A stretch of 64,000 bases of DNA. Origin: Pantoea cypripedii (GTDB taxonomy: Bacteria > Pseudomonadota > Gammaproteobacteria > Enterobacterales > Enterobacteriaceae). Of the stretch, positions 24,436 to 32,211 are shown one piece after another. Each line of letters starts with the position of its first letter. The stretch's first letter is position 1. The stretch is taken from contig NZ_CP024768.1 in assembly GCF_011395035.1 (NCBI RefSeq), positions 2,517,286 to 2,581,285 of the forward strand. Reading direction: 5' to 3'. Below the pieces are notes generated by a model. That model saw only the letters and a list, made by a program, of their open reading frames with translations, had not been told where the DNA came from and ran no database searches. The position numbers and the translations under genes are program-made.

Positions 24436-25233
24436 ATGGTCAGCCTTGACCAACCGCTATTGATTGTCACAGACCTCGATGGTTCGCTGCTGGACCATCA
24501 CGATTATCGCTGGGATGCCGCCAGCGAATGGCTGACGCGCCTGAAACAACATCAAATCCCGCTGGTGATTTGTTCCAGCAAAACCGCTGCCGAAATCATT
24601 CCGCTACAGAAGAGACTCGGCATTGCTGGCGCACCCTTTATTGCCGAAAACGGTGCACGTATCGCCTGGGGGGGTGAGCAAACCCTGCCCGAAGATCCCG
24701 GCCGCGACTATCTTGATCTCTGCCAGCAGCTAAAAACCTTGCAGGAAAGATTTCATTTCACCGGCTTTCACGACTTCAGTGATATGGAGGTGGCGAAATT
24801 CACCGGGCTGACACCGGCCGAAGCGCGTCAGAGCCGGTTACGTGAGGCATCCGAAGTGCTGCTATGGCGCGATGAACCCACGCGTCTTGAAGAATTCCGC
24901 GCGGCACTGGCACTGCTGGGTCTGGCGTTAACCCAGGGCGGGCGTTTCTGGCATGTCATGCCACAGGGCAGCGGGAAAGGCATCGCGTTGCAACGGCTGC
25001 AACAACATCTTGCCCGGCAGGAAGGCCAGACGCGCATCACCCTTGGCCTCGGCGATGGTCCCAATGATGCACCGATGCTGGAACGCGTCGATTATGCCGT
25101 GGTGATTAAGGGTTTCAGTAAAACGCCCGTCATCCTGCAACGCGATGATGATGAAAACGTCTACCACACCGCACATGTTGGTCCACAGGGCTGGCGTGAA
25201 GGTCTGGATTATTTTCTTGCCCAACCCGATTAA
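24436..25233 (+). CDS. gpgP: Mannosyl/glucosyl-3-phosphoglycerate phosphatase (YedP/MpgP family)
   Basis: A HAD-superfamily Cof-type phosphatase of 265 residues. Motif I is LIVTDLDGSLLDHH (nucleophile Asp), motif II VICSSKT, and motif IV LGLGDGPNDAPML. The protein resembles E. coli YedP throughout, and the family acts on mannosyl- or glucosyl-3-phosphoglycerate. The following gene is a GpgS-type synthase, so the natural substrate is most likely glucosyl-3-phosphoglycerate, giving the osmolyte glucosylglycerate. I chose the ATG at 24436 (MVSLDQPLL), seven bases after TAAGGAG; earlier in-frame ATGs at 24409 and 24433 have poorer spacing. Confidence 0.82.
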   Translation: MVSLDQPLLIVTDLDGSLLDHHDYRWDAASEWLTRLKQHQIPLVICSSKTAAEIIPLQKRLGIAGAPFIAENGARIAWGGEQTLPEDPGRDYLDLCQQLKTLQERFHFTGFHDFSDMEVAKFTGLTPAEARQSRLREASEVLLWRDEPTRLEEFRAALALLGLALTQGGRFWHVMPQGSGKGIALQRLQQHLARQEGQTRITLGLGDGPNDAPMLERVDYAVVIKGFSKTPVILQRDDDENVYHTAHVGPQGWREGLDYFLAQPD

Positions 25234-25265
25234 CGGGCCGCACAGCTAATCAGAAGGATGAGGCG

Positions 25266-26486
25266 ATGAGTGATTTTTACCAGAATGGCGTGATAACCAA
25301 CTTTCATAATCTCACCCACCGCAGCGTTGAATCGCTGGAAAAAGAGATGGTGCGCTTTGCGCGCAAACGCAAAATGGGGCTGATTTTACCGTCGTTGTTT
25401 TCCGAACTGGAAGGCCCGGCGCTGGATAATATCGTTAACGAACTGGCGAAAGTCCCCTACCTCGATGAAATCGTCATTGGTCTCGATCGTGCTGACCGCG
25501 ATCAGTTTCTGTTTGCCCGCGACTTCTTCTCCCGCCTGCCGCAACGTCACCGTATTTTATGGAATGACGGACCACGGCTGAAGGCGCTGGACGCCGAGCT
25601 GGACAAAGAAGGTTTATCCCCCAGCCAGCCAGGCAAAGGCCGCAACGTGTGGTTCTGCACCGGCTACACCCTGGCCTCTGACCGCACCAGCTGTGTCGCC
25701 CTGCATGACTGCGATATCGTCACCTATGAACGCAGTATGCTGGCGCGTTTGCTCTATCCGCTGGCTAACCCGGCTTTTCAGTATGAGTTCTGCAAAGGTT
25801 TTTACGCGCGCGTCGCAGGCGGCAAACTGAATGGTCGTGTTGGGCGTTTGCTGGTCGGCCCGTTGCTGCGTTCATTACAAAAAGTCTACGGCCATTCGGA
25901 GTATCTCGATTACCTCGCCAGTTTCCGCTATCCCCTGTCTGGCGAATTTGCCATGCGCACCCATGTGCTGAATAACATCAAAATTCCCGGTGACTGGGGT
26001 CTGGAAATTGGGGTGCTGTCGGAGATTTATCGCAACTACACCACTCGCCAGAGCTGCCAGGTAGAGATCGCCGACAACTACGATCATAAGCATCAGCCGC
26101 TGTCGGAAGAGGACGGTACCGGTGGATTGAAACGCATGAGTAACGACATTGTGCAGTCGCTGCTGCGTAAGCTGGCGACGATGGGTGTCCCGCTGACCAG
26201 CGATTCGTTCCGGGTGCTGAAAGCCACCTACTACCGCAATGCGCTGGATATGATGGAAATCTACAACCACGAAGCCACCATGAACGGCCTGAAGTTTGAC
26301 CAGCATATCGAAGAAGCGGCGGTGGAAATGTTCACCCAGGCGATTCTCGACGCCGGTCAGGCGTTTATTGAACGCCCGAATGATAAACCCTTTATTCCCA
26401 GCTGGAGCCGCGTGCAATCTGCCTTCCCGGATATCCTGCAACGGATTTATCAGGCGGTGGAAGAAGATAACGACGGCAAAGTCTAA
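25266..26486 (+). CDS. gpgS: Glucosyl-3-phosphoglycerate synthase (GpgS-type, GT81-like)
   Basis: A 406-residue cytoplasmic GT-A glycosyltransferase. The N-terminal part (GLILPSLFSELEGPALDNIV, then LDEIVIGLDRADRDQF) and the metal-binding ALHDCDIVTYER motif are those of glucosyl-3-phosphoglycerate synthases, which use NDP-glucose and 3-phosphoglycerate. The length fits the long bacterial/archaeal GpgS class rather than the 324-residue mycobacterial one. It follows the phosphatase gene by 32 bases with an AAGGATGAGGCG site, so the two form an operon. Glucosylglycerate is a known osmolyte in soft-rot Erwinia (Dickeya). Its stop overlaps that of dgcQ, which converges. Confidence 0.78.
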   Translation: MSDFYQNGVITNFHNLTHRSVESLEKEMVRFARKRKMGLILPSLFSELEGPALDNIVNELAKVPYLDEIVIGLDRADRDQFLFARDFFSRLPQRHRILWNDGPRLKALDAELDKEGLSPSQPGKGRNVWFCTGYTLASDRTSCVALHDCDIVTYERSMLARLLYPLANPAFQYEFCKGFYARVAGGKLNGRVGRLLVGPLLRSLQKVYGHSEYLDYLASFRYPLSGEFAMRTHVLNNIKIPGDWGLEIGVLSEIYRNYTTRQSCQVEIADNYDHKHQPLSEEDGTGGLKRMSNDIVQSLLRKLATMGVPLTSDSFRVLKATYYRNALDMMEIYNHEATMNGLKFDQHIEEAAVEMFTQAILDAGQAFIERPNDKPFIPSWSRVQSAFPDILQRIYQAVEEDNDGKV

Positions 26487-28135
26487 TCCTCACTGCACAC
26501 GCGATTACGCCCGCTGGTTTTCGCCAGATAGAGCCTGCTGTCCGCTTTGGCCTGCAGGCTTTCGCCGTGATAATCGCCCTGCTCCTCGCTGCTGGTAACC
26601 CCGGCGGATAACGTGATATTGAAAGTGGTGCTGGCATTAACCAGGATGGTTTTTGCCGCCAGCCGCGACCGGATACGTTCTGCCACCGCAGCGGCTTCCA
26701 TAAGCGTGGTTTCCGGCAACACAATACAGAACTCCTCGCCACCGATACGGCCCGCAACATCATATTTACGCAGCGTATGGCTGATGACGCTGGCCACCCG
26801 AATCAGTGCCTGATCGCCCGCGTGATGCCCCCAGGTGTCATTCACTTTTTTGAAGTGATCGACATCTAACTGAATCACCGCAATCGGCTGTCCCAGCTGC
26901 TGACAATGCGCCGCCTGCGCGACGAACTGTTCAAAGAAGGCGCTACGATTAAGCAGACGGGTTAAGCCGTCATAGTTGGCTCGCCAGGTGAGGCGTTCAG
27001 AGAGATCGTCCATACGCCTTACCAGGCGGAAAATGACCTGATGCGCCACCACCAGCAGCAGAACAAACAACATCCACATGCCAAACAGGAAGAGAGAGAC
27101 GCGCCCCAGCTCCTGCTGCATCCCCTGCTTCAGGCTCTGTACATTGACGATATAGGCATCAACATTCTTTAGCCTGCTCCAGCTGGCAAACTGCGTCCCG
27201 AGGCGCAGGATACCGCTGGGCTGCTGCTCCATCAGCACTTTTAACTGCTGCAGCTCCTGGGGTGCCAGCGGTTCATCATCCGGTGCATAGAGGCGTGCCA
27301 CCTCGTTCATGCTGCGATCCATCATGATCAGTTTGCCCTGGAGTAAGGTATGGCGCATTTCCACCATCAATTCACGGATGCGTTGCTGGGTAAAATCCAT
27401 CGACAAGACACCGTACCAGTAGCCATTGCTGATAATCGGTGCGGATACGGTAAGCATCAGACCTTCATTAAACAGCCCCTGGTAAGCGGTGGTCCAGCGC
27501 AGGCGCGAGTTGGCATTTTTCTGCGGTTGCTGGCTGCGAAAGTAGCTGCGCTGCACCATGGTGGCATAACTTTCTGCCAGCTCCTGGAAGCTTTGTGGTG
27601 GACGCGAGCTGATAAAAAATCCGGCGCGCGAGATGTACCAGAAGCGTGAGTGAAAATCCTGATCGGGATCGCTGAACTGCATAATAAAACTGAATTCCAG
27701 CGCCGCACGCAGTTCCTGGCTGATACGCGTTGGATCACGCTGTAATAATGGGTCGTGCGCCAGCCAGTCATCACTGACGCCATTGAGTGGCATGCTGCGT
27801 GGGCTTTCCAGCTGCAATTGCCATTGCGGTTCCCGGCGCAGCAGTTCAAACCGCTTTACCGCTTCACGGGCATTATCAGAGTCAAGCGGATGTGCCAGCG
27901 CGTAGTTGAGCATTTTTTCGTAATAAACCAGGCCATCCACACTTTCCTGGAACTGACTGTCCAGGCTTTTCTGGATTTCCGCCAATTGCGCGCGCTGCCG
28001 TTCTTCATAATTGGCCTTGAGCTCCAGCGCCTCATGCACCGTGAGCAAGGCTGAAAAGAGAAACACGGCCAGAAAGCAAAGATGAACGCGCAGAAAAGGA
28101 TGTTCCGACTGCCGGGGAAGTGGCGTTTGTGCCAT
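26483..28135 (-). CDS. dgcQ: Membrane diguanylate cyclase DgcQ (YedQ)
   Basis: An inner-membrane cyclase of 550 residues. TM1 is at about 18-38 (LCFLAVFLFSALLTVHEALE), followed by a periplasmic CHASE7-like sensor domain to about 345, TM2 at about 350-372 (LFLFGMWMLFVLLLVVAHQV), then a GGDEF domain. The active-site motif is RIGGEEF, and the allosteric I-site RxxD (RKYD) lies five residues before it. It is therefore expected to make c-di-GMP with product inhibition. E. coli DgcQ (564 residues) influences cellulose production. Synteny with yedP supports the name. It converges with gpgS, four bases overlapping. Confidence 0.93.
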   Translation of the reverse strand: MAQTPLPRQSEHPFLRVHLCFLAVFLFSALLTVHEALELKANYEERQRAQLAEIQKSLDSQFQESVDGLVYYEKMLNYALAHPLDSDNAREAVKRFELLRREPQWQLQLESPRSMPLNGVSDDWLAHDPLLQRDPTRISQELRAALEFSFIMQFSDPDQDFHSRFWYISRAGFFISSRPPQSFQELAESYATMVQRSYFRSQQPQKNANSRLRWTTAYQGLFNEGLMLTVSAPIISNGYWYGVLSMDFTQQRIRELMVEMRHTLLQGKLIMMDRSMNEVARLYAPDDEPLAPQELQQLKVLMEQQPSGILRLGTQFASWSRLKNVDAYIVNVQSLKQGMQQELGRVSLFLFGMWMLFVLLLVVAHQVIFRLVRRMDDLSERLTWRANYDGLTRLLNRSAFFEQFVAQAAHCQQLGQPIAVIQLDVDHFKKVNDTWGHHAGDQALIRVASVISHTLRKYDVAGRIGGEEFCIVLPETTLMEAAAVAERIRSRLAAKTILVNASTTFNITLSAGVTSSEEQGDYHGESLQAKADSRLYLAKTSGRNRVCSED

Positions 28136-28253
28136 CAGCGACCATGCTCCGGAAAAGGTGAATTAAAACAGTGTAGTCAGCGGGAGAATAATGGTACAGG
28201 CAGGAAGACAGGGGAAATAACACGGGACGACAAAAAGCCGTCCCGGAGGCGGG

Positions 28254-28433
28254 TTAGCTGGCCAGTTGACGCGCTGCGGATGAGTGACAGAGTTCGTCAC
28301 TATGGAAAGCCTCACGGCGCACGCTATAGCCATCATACCAACGACACTCTACCATTCCGCTGGCATAGCCGGTCACCACCATAGTGGGTCCGCCCTGTTT
28401 ATGCTGAACTTCGTCACTGATCGCAAAGGTCAT
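28254..28433 (-). CDS. yodC: YodC family protein (DUF2158)
   Basis: A 59-residue protein read directly from the minus strand: MTFAISDEVQHKQGGPTMVV, then TGYASGMVECRWYDGYSVRR. It matches E. coli YodC in length and motif (GGPxMxVTGY and VECRWYDGY). It is a small DUF2158 protein of unknown function. The ATG follows GGGAGGGCG. It sits downstream of dgcQ's start in the same orientation as E. coli yodC. A bulged GC stem with a T run (about 28230-28253) follows the stop and probably terminates it. Confidence 0.88.
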   Translation of the reverse strand: MTFAISDEVQHKQGGPTMVVTGYASGMVECRWYDGYSVRREAFHSDELCHSSAARQLAS

Positions 28434-28556
28434 TACGCGCCCTCCCTTCTACCGTTGAATGAACCTCATCAGGTATAGCAGGTGGGGGATGTTTTTGCCT
28501 ATAAGAGTTTGTGATTACAACTGCAATTTAGGAATAAGCAGTTAAAAATGCGGAAA

Positions 28557-28590
28557 ATAAAAAAAGCGGATAAAAATTATTATCCGCTTT
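28557..28590 (-). terminator. Terminator of the 43-residue gene
   Basis: Minus-strand stem AAAGCGGATAA / TTATCCGCTTT (11 bp), six-base loop, then a T run, 25 bases after the stop at 28615. Confidence 0.85.
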
Positions 28591-28614
28591 GAAATCGTTT
28601 CCCGGGTGGGAAAA

Positions 28615-28746
28615 TCAGATTTTACAGCCTTCGCAATCGGCTTCGTCGCTCAGATCGGTCGGCACTTCGCTGGCTTTTTCAGCCGCTTTTGCCTCAGCCT
28701 GTTCCAGCTGTGCATCGATATCGAATTCAAACATATCGTCGTTCAT
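28615..28746 (-). CDS. 43-residue acidic protein with C-terminal CEGC
   Basis: Read from the minus strand, with start MNDDMFEFDIDAQLEQAEAK and end ADCEGCKI. I do not recognise it. It is strongly acidic, predicted helical between residues 9 and 27, and ends in a CxxC pair that could bind metal or form a disulphide. An AGGAG site lies seven bases before the ATG (four before an alternative ATG at 28749), and a strong terminator follows, so it has the signals of an expressed small gene. Confidence 0.6.
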   Translation of the reverse strand: MNDDMFEFDIDAQLEQAEAKAAEKASEVPTDLSDEADCEGCKI

Positions 28747-28794
28747 CATCGTTCTCCTGACCCGTGATTAAAAATTTCCTGCGCTTTATAACGA

Positions 28795-29697
28795 TTATCC
28801 ACGCAATTTGGCAACCAGATTCACCACTAATAGCACGATCGACCCAATCAGGAATCCCAGCACCAGATTGGCGCCGTTACTCAGCAGTACCGAGATCAGC
28901 GCACCAAATCCGCTGCTGTACTCGGTAATGGCATGATGCAGCGGGGTAATACCATGCACCACAATGCCACCCCCGACCAAAAACATCGCCACCGTGCCAA
29001 CCACCGACAGAATTTTCATCAGGATGGGTGCCGCCGCCAGCAACAGCCCGCCGACCGCCTGCGCCAGCGTGGAGGATTTTTCCCGCAGCCAGTAACCGAG
29101 GTCGTCGATTTTCACAATTACCGCCACGATACCGTAGACGCCGACGGTGACCAGAATCGCGATGCCCGCCAGAATCAGCACCTGATTCAGCAATGGCGCC
29201 TCTGAGACGATACCGAGCGTAATGGCTACGATCTCAGCGGAAAGAATAAAATCGGTACGCACCGCACCTTTCACTTTATTCTTCTCAAATTCCCGCGGGT
29301 CCTGCTGCGCCAGCTGCTCAAGCCGCTGCTGCCGCGCCTCCGGGCTTTTTTCTGCTTTATCATGATTCAGGCTGTGCAGCACTTTCTCCACCCCCTCATA
29401 GCAGAGATACGCGCCGCCCAGCATCAGCAGCGGCGTAATCAGCCAGGGGATAAATGCGGAGATCACCAGCGCCAGCGGCACCAGAATCAATTTGTTGATA
29501 AACGAGCCTTTCGCAACACTCCACACCACCGGCAATTCGCGATTGGCTTTTACGCCTGTCACCTGTTGCGCATTGAGTGAGAGGTCATCCCCCAAAACAC
29601 CTGCGGTTTTTTTTGCGGCCACTTTGCCCATGACCGAGATGTCATCAAGCAACGTTGCAATATCGTCCAGAAGCGTCAGTAAGCTGGTTCCTGCCAA
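28795..29697 (-). CDS. yedI: YedI family inner-membrane protein (DUF808), TTG start
   Basis: A 300-residue multi-spanning inner-membrane protein that aligns along its length with E. coli YedI (SLLTLLDDIATLLDDISVMG near the start, FILSAEIVAITLGIV and FLVGGGIVVHGITPLHHAI later). Function unknown. I start it at TTG 29697, giving (M)AGTSLLTLL as in E. coli MAGSSLL, because AAGGA lies seven bases upstream. Extending to an ATG-like start at 29748 would overlap the upstream gene and add unrelated residues. It follows the 91-residue gene by 10 bases. Confidence 0.9.
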   Translation of the reverse strand: MAGTSLLTLLDDIATLLDDISVMGKVAAKKTAGVLGDDLSLNAQQVTGVKANRELPVVWSVAKGSFINKLILVPLALVISAFIPWLITPLLMLGGAYLCYEGVEKVLHSLNHDKAEKSPEARQQRLEQLAQQDPREFEKNKVKGAVRTDFILSAEIVAITLGIVSEAPLLNQVLILAGIAILVTVGVYGIVAVIVKIDDLGYWLREKSSTLAQAVGGLLLAAAPILMKILSVVGTVAMFLVGGGIVVHGITPLHHAITEYSSGFGALISVLLSNGANLVLGFLIGSIVLLVVNLVAKLRG

Positions 29698-29707
29698 AAT
29701 ATTATCC

Positions 29708-29983
29708 TTATTCCGGTTCGTGATCCTGACAACAGGGGCAACGCTCAATCATCGTCACCGACATATCGGCGATGCCCGCACAATCCCACTCGACGCGTAA
29801 CGGTTGCCCTGCCACATCACCCGCATGCACATACTTGCTCACCGGACTTTCTGTCATACCGGTAATCTCTTCGGTTGCCACCAGCGTATCGCCCAGATAG
29901 ATACGTGCAGTGGCTCGGGTGTCGACCATCCGTTCGTCACGAAGTTGGTACAGGCGTTTGACCGTCAGTTTTATGCTGCTCAT
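29708..29983 (-). CDS. Small uncharacterised protein (91 residues)
   Basis: Not recognised. It is soluble, probably mainly beta (SSIKLTVKRLYQLRDERMVD; ARIYLGDTLVATEEITGMTE; PLRVEWDCAGIADMSVTMIE), and ends in a cysteine-rich CPCCQDHEPE that may bind metal. A GGAACATAGCC site precedes the ATG. It lies 10 bases upstream of yedI, so the two are likely co-transcribed. Confidence 0.6.
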   Translation of the reverse strand: MSSIKLTVKRLYQLRDERMVDTRATARIYLGDTLVATEEITGMTESPVSKYVHAGDVAGQPLRVEWDCAGIADMSVTMIERCPCCQDHEPE

Positions 29984-30052
29984 GGCTATGTTCCGCGTCC
30001 CAGAGAAAGGGGAGATCTAAACCGTTATGGCGTATAAAAGCAACAATCACCC

Positions 30053-30529
30053 TTATTCACCCCGATAATGATGCAAACCAGCATGATCAATTTCACCGCT
30101 GTGGCTGGCGGCCAATAACCACTCCTCCAGCCGTTCGATCAGCGCGTTATCATCCAGACGCAGCTTACCGCGCAGTGCGCATTCCCAGATGATCAGCACC
30201 TTCCAGCCGCTCTCCTGTAGTTGCCGGACATAACGCCTGTCGCGTTCAACATTACTGTTAATTTTTCCGCTCCAGAATTCGGTGCGTGTGGCAGGCATTT
30301 TGAACAGGTAGCAGTGATGGCGATGCCAGAAGCAGCCATGAACAAAAATAATCGCCTGCTGGGCAGGCACAACAAAGTCAGGACGGCCCGCTAATGCTTT
30401 ATCCTGCACCCGATAGATAAAACCACGGTCTTTTAATATCAAGGCGATACGCTGTTCAATCTCAGTATCCTGATTACGAATCGCGCGCATATTCTTGCTG
30501 CGTACATCGCGGGAATGGACGTCGGCCAT
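30053..30529 (-). CDS. vsr: Very short patch repair endonuclease Vsr
   Basis: Vsr, 158 residues, which nicks 5' of the T in T:G mismatches arising from deamination of Dcm-methylated cytosine. The start MADVHSRDVRSKNMRAI and the core GRPDFVVPAQ (catalytic Asp), FVHGCFWHRHHCYLFKMPAT and RTEFW match E. coli Vsr. The ATG at 30529 is supported by AAGGAAACG and by family length. Unlike E. coli, where vsr overlaps the 3' end of dcm on the same strand, here it is divergent from dcm, 158 bases apart. Confidence 0.95.
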   Translation of the reverse strand: MADVHSRDVRSKNMRAIRNQDTEIEQRIALILKDRGFIYRVQDKALAGRPDFVVPAQQAIIFVHGCFWHRHHCYLFKMPATRTEFWSGKINSNVERDRRYVRQLQESGWKVLIIWECALRGKLRLDDNALIERLEEWLLAASHSGEIDHAGLHHYRGE

Positions 30530-30687
30530 AACGTTTCCTTCTTCTTGTGGCTCCTTCAACTTTAGCGGTTTGGGGCAAAAGCGAAAGCGGGATGCGCAGT
30601 GATGGGATTGAAGGCAGGCACAGCGGGCCAATTTCTTCGTGGCGTGATGAGTGATAGCATAGTCGCTTCACTGTTAAGGAAAAACGC

Positions 30688-32091
30688 ATGCACGCCGAAG
30701 AGACTGCCGCGACTGCCTCACCCTCCCCGCTCACTGTTTCCACCGTTGATGAAGCCAGCATCCTGCTGCAACAGGTGCTGGCCATTTATGCCGCGCGCGA
30801 TCTGGTCATCACGCTTAGCGACGCCGGTGGTCGCGACTGGAATGTGCAGCGCCTCAACCGCATACGTCAGGGGAAGATCGCGGCTCCGGCGCTAAGCAGC
30901 GCGGAAATGACCAGCCTGCGGGCCTTGTTACCCACCCGGCCCGCACATTACGCTGCTCCCGCCTTCCAGTTTATCGACCTGTTCGCCGGTATTGGCGGCA
31001 TTCGCCGGGGGTTTGAGCAGATTGGCGGCCAGTGCGTCTTCACCAGTGAATGGAATAAAGAAGCGGTGCGCACCTATAAGGCGAACCACTATTGCGATCC
31101 CCAGACTCATCGTTTTAACAGTGATATCCGTCAGGTGACACAACCGGCGGGCCTGAGCGATGAGCAGGAGATCTATCAGCACATCGCCAGCACCATCCCT
31201 GATCATCAGGTACTGCTGGCCGGTTTCCCCTGCCAGCCGTTCTCACTGGCAGGCGTGAGTAAAAAGAACGCGATGGGACGGGCGCATGGTTTTGAATGCG
31301 AAGCACAGGGCACCTTATTCTTCGACGTGGCACGTATTCTGGCCGCGAAAAAACCACCGTTCTTTGTGCTGGAAAATGTCAAAAACCTCAAGAGCCACGA
31401 TAAAGGCCGCACTTTTGCCATCATCATGGCGACCCTCGATGAGCTGGGCTACGATGTGGCCGATGCGGATGATGCCGGGCTCCCCGATGCCAAAGTGGTT
31501 GATGCACGCCATTTCCTGCCACAGCACCGCGAGCGCATCGTGCTGGTGGGTATCCGACGTGATCTCGGACTCAGTGCCGGTTTTTCCCTGCGGACACTCT
31601 CCTCACTTTACCCGAAAAAAGTCCCCGCCCTGAGCAGCCTGCTGGAACCGCAGCCCGATGCCAAATACACCCTCTCCCCGGTACTGTGGAACTATCTCTA
31701 TCAGTACGCGAAAAAACATAAAGCCAAAGGTAATGGCTTCGGTTTCGGCCTGAACGATCCGCGCAATCCGGCGGTGTGTGTACGTACTCTGTCGGCGCGT
31801 TATTACAAAGATGGCTCGGAGATTCTCATCGATCGCGGCTGGGATAGCGCCCTCGGCGAGCAGAACTTTCAGCACGCCGGGAATATGGCACGTCGTCCGC
31901 GCCGTTTAACACCACGGGAATGCGCACGCCTGATGGGATTTGAAGCGCCCGGTGAAGCACGTTTCCGCATTCCGGTATCAGACACACAAGCCTATAAACA
32001 GTTTGGCAACTCGGTGGTGGTGCCGGTATTTGCTGCTGTCGCGCAATTGCTGCTGCCATTGATCGAACAATACACCCGCAACAACGAGTGA
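30688..32091 (+). CDS. dcm: DNA cytosine-5 methyltransferase Dcm
   Basis: Dcm-type C5 methyltransferase of 467 residues (E. coli 472), expected to methylate the inner C of CCWGG. Motif I is FIDLFAGIGGIRRGFE, motif IV LLAGFPCQPFSLAGVSKK (catalytic Cys about 182), motif VI FFVLENVKNL, motif VIII HRERIVLVGIRR, and motif X near the end (YKQFGNSVVVPVF). The N-terminal extension of about 90 residues is the Dcm-type helix-turn-helix arm. TAAGGA precedes the ATG. Together with Vsr it is a housekeeping solitary methyltransferase, not a restriction system. Confidence 0.95.
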   Translation: MHAEETAATASPSPLTVSTVDEASILLQQVLAIYAARDLVITLSDAGGRDWNVQRLNRIRQGKIAAPALSSAEMTSLRALLPTRPAHYAAPAFQFIDLFAGIGGIRRGFEQIGGQCVFTSEWNKEAVRTYKANHYCDPQTHRFNSDIRQVTQPAGLSDEQEIYQHIASTIPDHQVLLAGFPCQPFSLAGVSKKNAMGRAHGFECEAQGTLFFDVARILAAKKPPFFVLENVKNLKSHDKGRTFAIIMATLDELGYDVADADDAGLPDAKVVDARHFLPQHRERIVLVGIRRDLGLSAGFSLRTLSSLYPKKVPALSSLLEPQPDAKYTLSPVLWNYLYQYAKKHKAKGNGFGFGLNDPRNPAVCVRTLSARYYKDGSEILIDRGWDSALGEQNFQHAGNMARRPRRLTPRECARLMGFEAPGEARFRIPVSDTQAYKQFGNSVVVPVFAAVAQLLLPLIEQYTRNNE

Positions 32092-32159
32092 TTTCGGTCC
32101 AGTATTTCCTTTAGGGACGAGTGTTCTGCTGTTTTCCCTGGCGGTCACTCCCCTATCAC

Positions 32160-32185
32160 CAAACTGTCACACGCCCTGCCAATAC
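32160..32185 (+). promoter_or_regulatory. Weak sigma-28-like promoter before the second chemoreceptor
   Basis: CAAA, 14 bases, GCCAATAC: spacing one short and three mismatches to the consensus. It is kept because of its position 27 bases before a chemoreceptor gene. Confidence 0.3.
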
Positions 32186-32211
32186 TGCTTTTTATTTTTT
32201 GGGGGCGTTTG

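Noticed and set aside
30053..32091. Restriction-modification system (dcm plus endonuclease)
   Set aside because: The nuclease is a mismatch-nicking Vsr, not a restriction enzyme; this is the housekeeping Dcm/Vsr pair.
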